DNA of 6,718 nt from Chitinophagaceae bacterium. GTDB taxonomy: Bacteria; Bacteroidota; Bacteroidia; Chitinophagales; Chitinophagaceae. Shown piece by piece: positions 6,251 to 6,718 of the stretch. The notes under the pieces are model-generated. The model was given only the letters and a program-made list of their open reading frames with translations. It had not been told where the DNA came from and did no database searches. The DNA is taken from the NCBI GenBank assembly GCA_947489175.1, contig CANLED010000108.1:1-6718 (forward strand). Reading direction: 5' to 3'. How positions within the stretch are numbered: position 1 is the stretch's first letter; each line of letters opens with the position of its first letter. The translations under genes and the position numbers were made by a program.

Positions 6251-6718
6251 TCAAATAGTTCCAGTTCTTCCTCCATCTACAGGTATGCTCACTCCATTTA
6301 CATAAGACGCAGCTGGTGAGGCCAAAAATGCAGCAACAGCAGCTATTTCAGCAGGTAATCCAAACCGCTTTGCAGGTACAGATGATTTCATTTTCTCTTC
6401 CATATCCGCTTTCTCAATGTTTTCTTGCTTGGCAAAATGTGCAGCAACGGCATCAAGCCTGCTGGTTGAAATAAATCCGGGCAAGAGGCTATTAACTGTA
6501 ATACCAAAAACAGCGAGTTCGTTAGACATCGACTTGCTCCAAGAGGCAACGGCTGCACGGATTGTATTAGATACGCCCAAGTTATTGAGTGGAATACGCA
6601 CGCTGGTAGAGATAACGTTGATGATTCTTCCGAATCCATTTTTTTTCATACCAGGAACAACGTGCTGCGTTAAAATATGATTGCAACTGAGGTGCTGCCT
6701 AAATGCATTTTCAAAAGC
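6251..6718 (-). CDS. Short-chain dehydrogenase/reductase with altered active site (5' end outside window)
   Basis: The frame stays open to the right edge; 155 C-terminal residues are visible (numbered here from the edge) and the Rossmann GxxxGxG end is missing. SDR signs: NHILTQHVVPGM then GRIINVIST, the middle motif VNSLLPGFI, and the C-terminal AAFLASPAASYVNGVSIPVDGG, which is typical of FabG-like SDRs. The canonical Ser-x12-Tyr-x3-Lys set reads Ser37, Ser50 and Arg54 (in LGVSNTIRAAV), so the catalytic Tyr and Lys are replaced. I know of a divergent SDR group with SNxxR at this place. The substrate is unknown. An internal ATG at 6649 begins MKKNGFG, but it lies in mid-domain and is not the start. 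The stop at 6251 is 4 bases before the chosen kynU start, which suggests translational coupling and a role in kynurenine or aminomuconate metabolism (inference). Confidence 0.88.
   Translation of the reverse strand, partial: AFENAFRQHLSCNHILTQHVVPGMKKNGFGRIINVISTSVRIPLNNLGVSNTIRAAVASWSKSMSNELAVFGITVNSLLPGFISTSRLDAVAAHFAKQENIEKADMEEKMKSSVPAKRFGLPAEIAAVAAFLASPAASYVNGVSIPVDGGRTGTI

Noticed and set aside
6388..6680. Alternative ORFs on both strands over the SDR (minus 6388-6639, plus 6417-6680)
   Set aside because: They overlap a frame with clear SDR motifs and show no domain signs themselves.
1..6718. Defence, CRISPR, toxin-antitoxin or mobile element system
   Set aside because: No direct repeat arrays, transposase, integrase, nuclease or paired toxin-antitoxin genes are visible; the genes are metabolic or envelope genes.

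Overview
The window looks like an ordinary chromosomal stretch of a Bacteroidota bacterium, probably near Chitinophagales/Chitinophagaceae. The grounds are an AT-rich sequence, starts without Shine-Dalgarno sites, TAnnTTTG-type -7 promoter boxes, an exported S9 peptidase of the type common in that phylum, and a kynureninase very like the eukaryotic enzyme. No genus can be fixed by eye. Coding density is high: the longest gap between genes is 103 bases. I see no tRNA, rRNA, CRISPR array, insertion sequence or phage gene.

Left block (1-3231, minus strand): an exported S9-family (DPP IV/prolyl oligopeptidase-type) serine peptidase, followed 30 bases downstream by an exported protein of unknown function that runs off the left edge. 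The two may be co-transcribed. A 103-base divergent intergenic region (3232-3334) separates the peptidase from a plus-strand SGNH/GDSL-type hydrolase (3335-4003). It holds a good -7 promoter box for the hydrolase and a 10-bp palindrome.

Right block (4012-6718, minus strand): a tightly packed gene string, read right to left. It consists of a short-chain dehydrogenase/reductase (5' end outside the window), kynureninase (kynU), orotidine 5'-phosphate decarboxylase (pyrF), and a 36-residue single-helix membrane protein that is easy to miss because of its size. Gaps are 4, 16 and 14 bases, so one transcript is likely. The SDR and kynU probably belong to tryptophan/kynurenine breakdown or de novo NAD supply, and pyrF completes UMP synthesis. 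The small membrane protein has no assigned role. This string converges on the hydrolase gene with 8 bases between the stop codons.

No clear new system is visible. The items most worth a second look are the small membrane protein after pyrF, the SDR whose catalytic Tyr and Lys are replaced by Ser and Arg, and the unassigned exported protein at the left edge.
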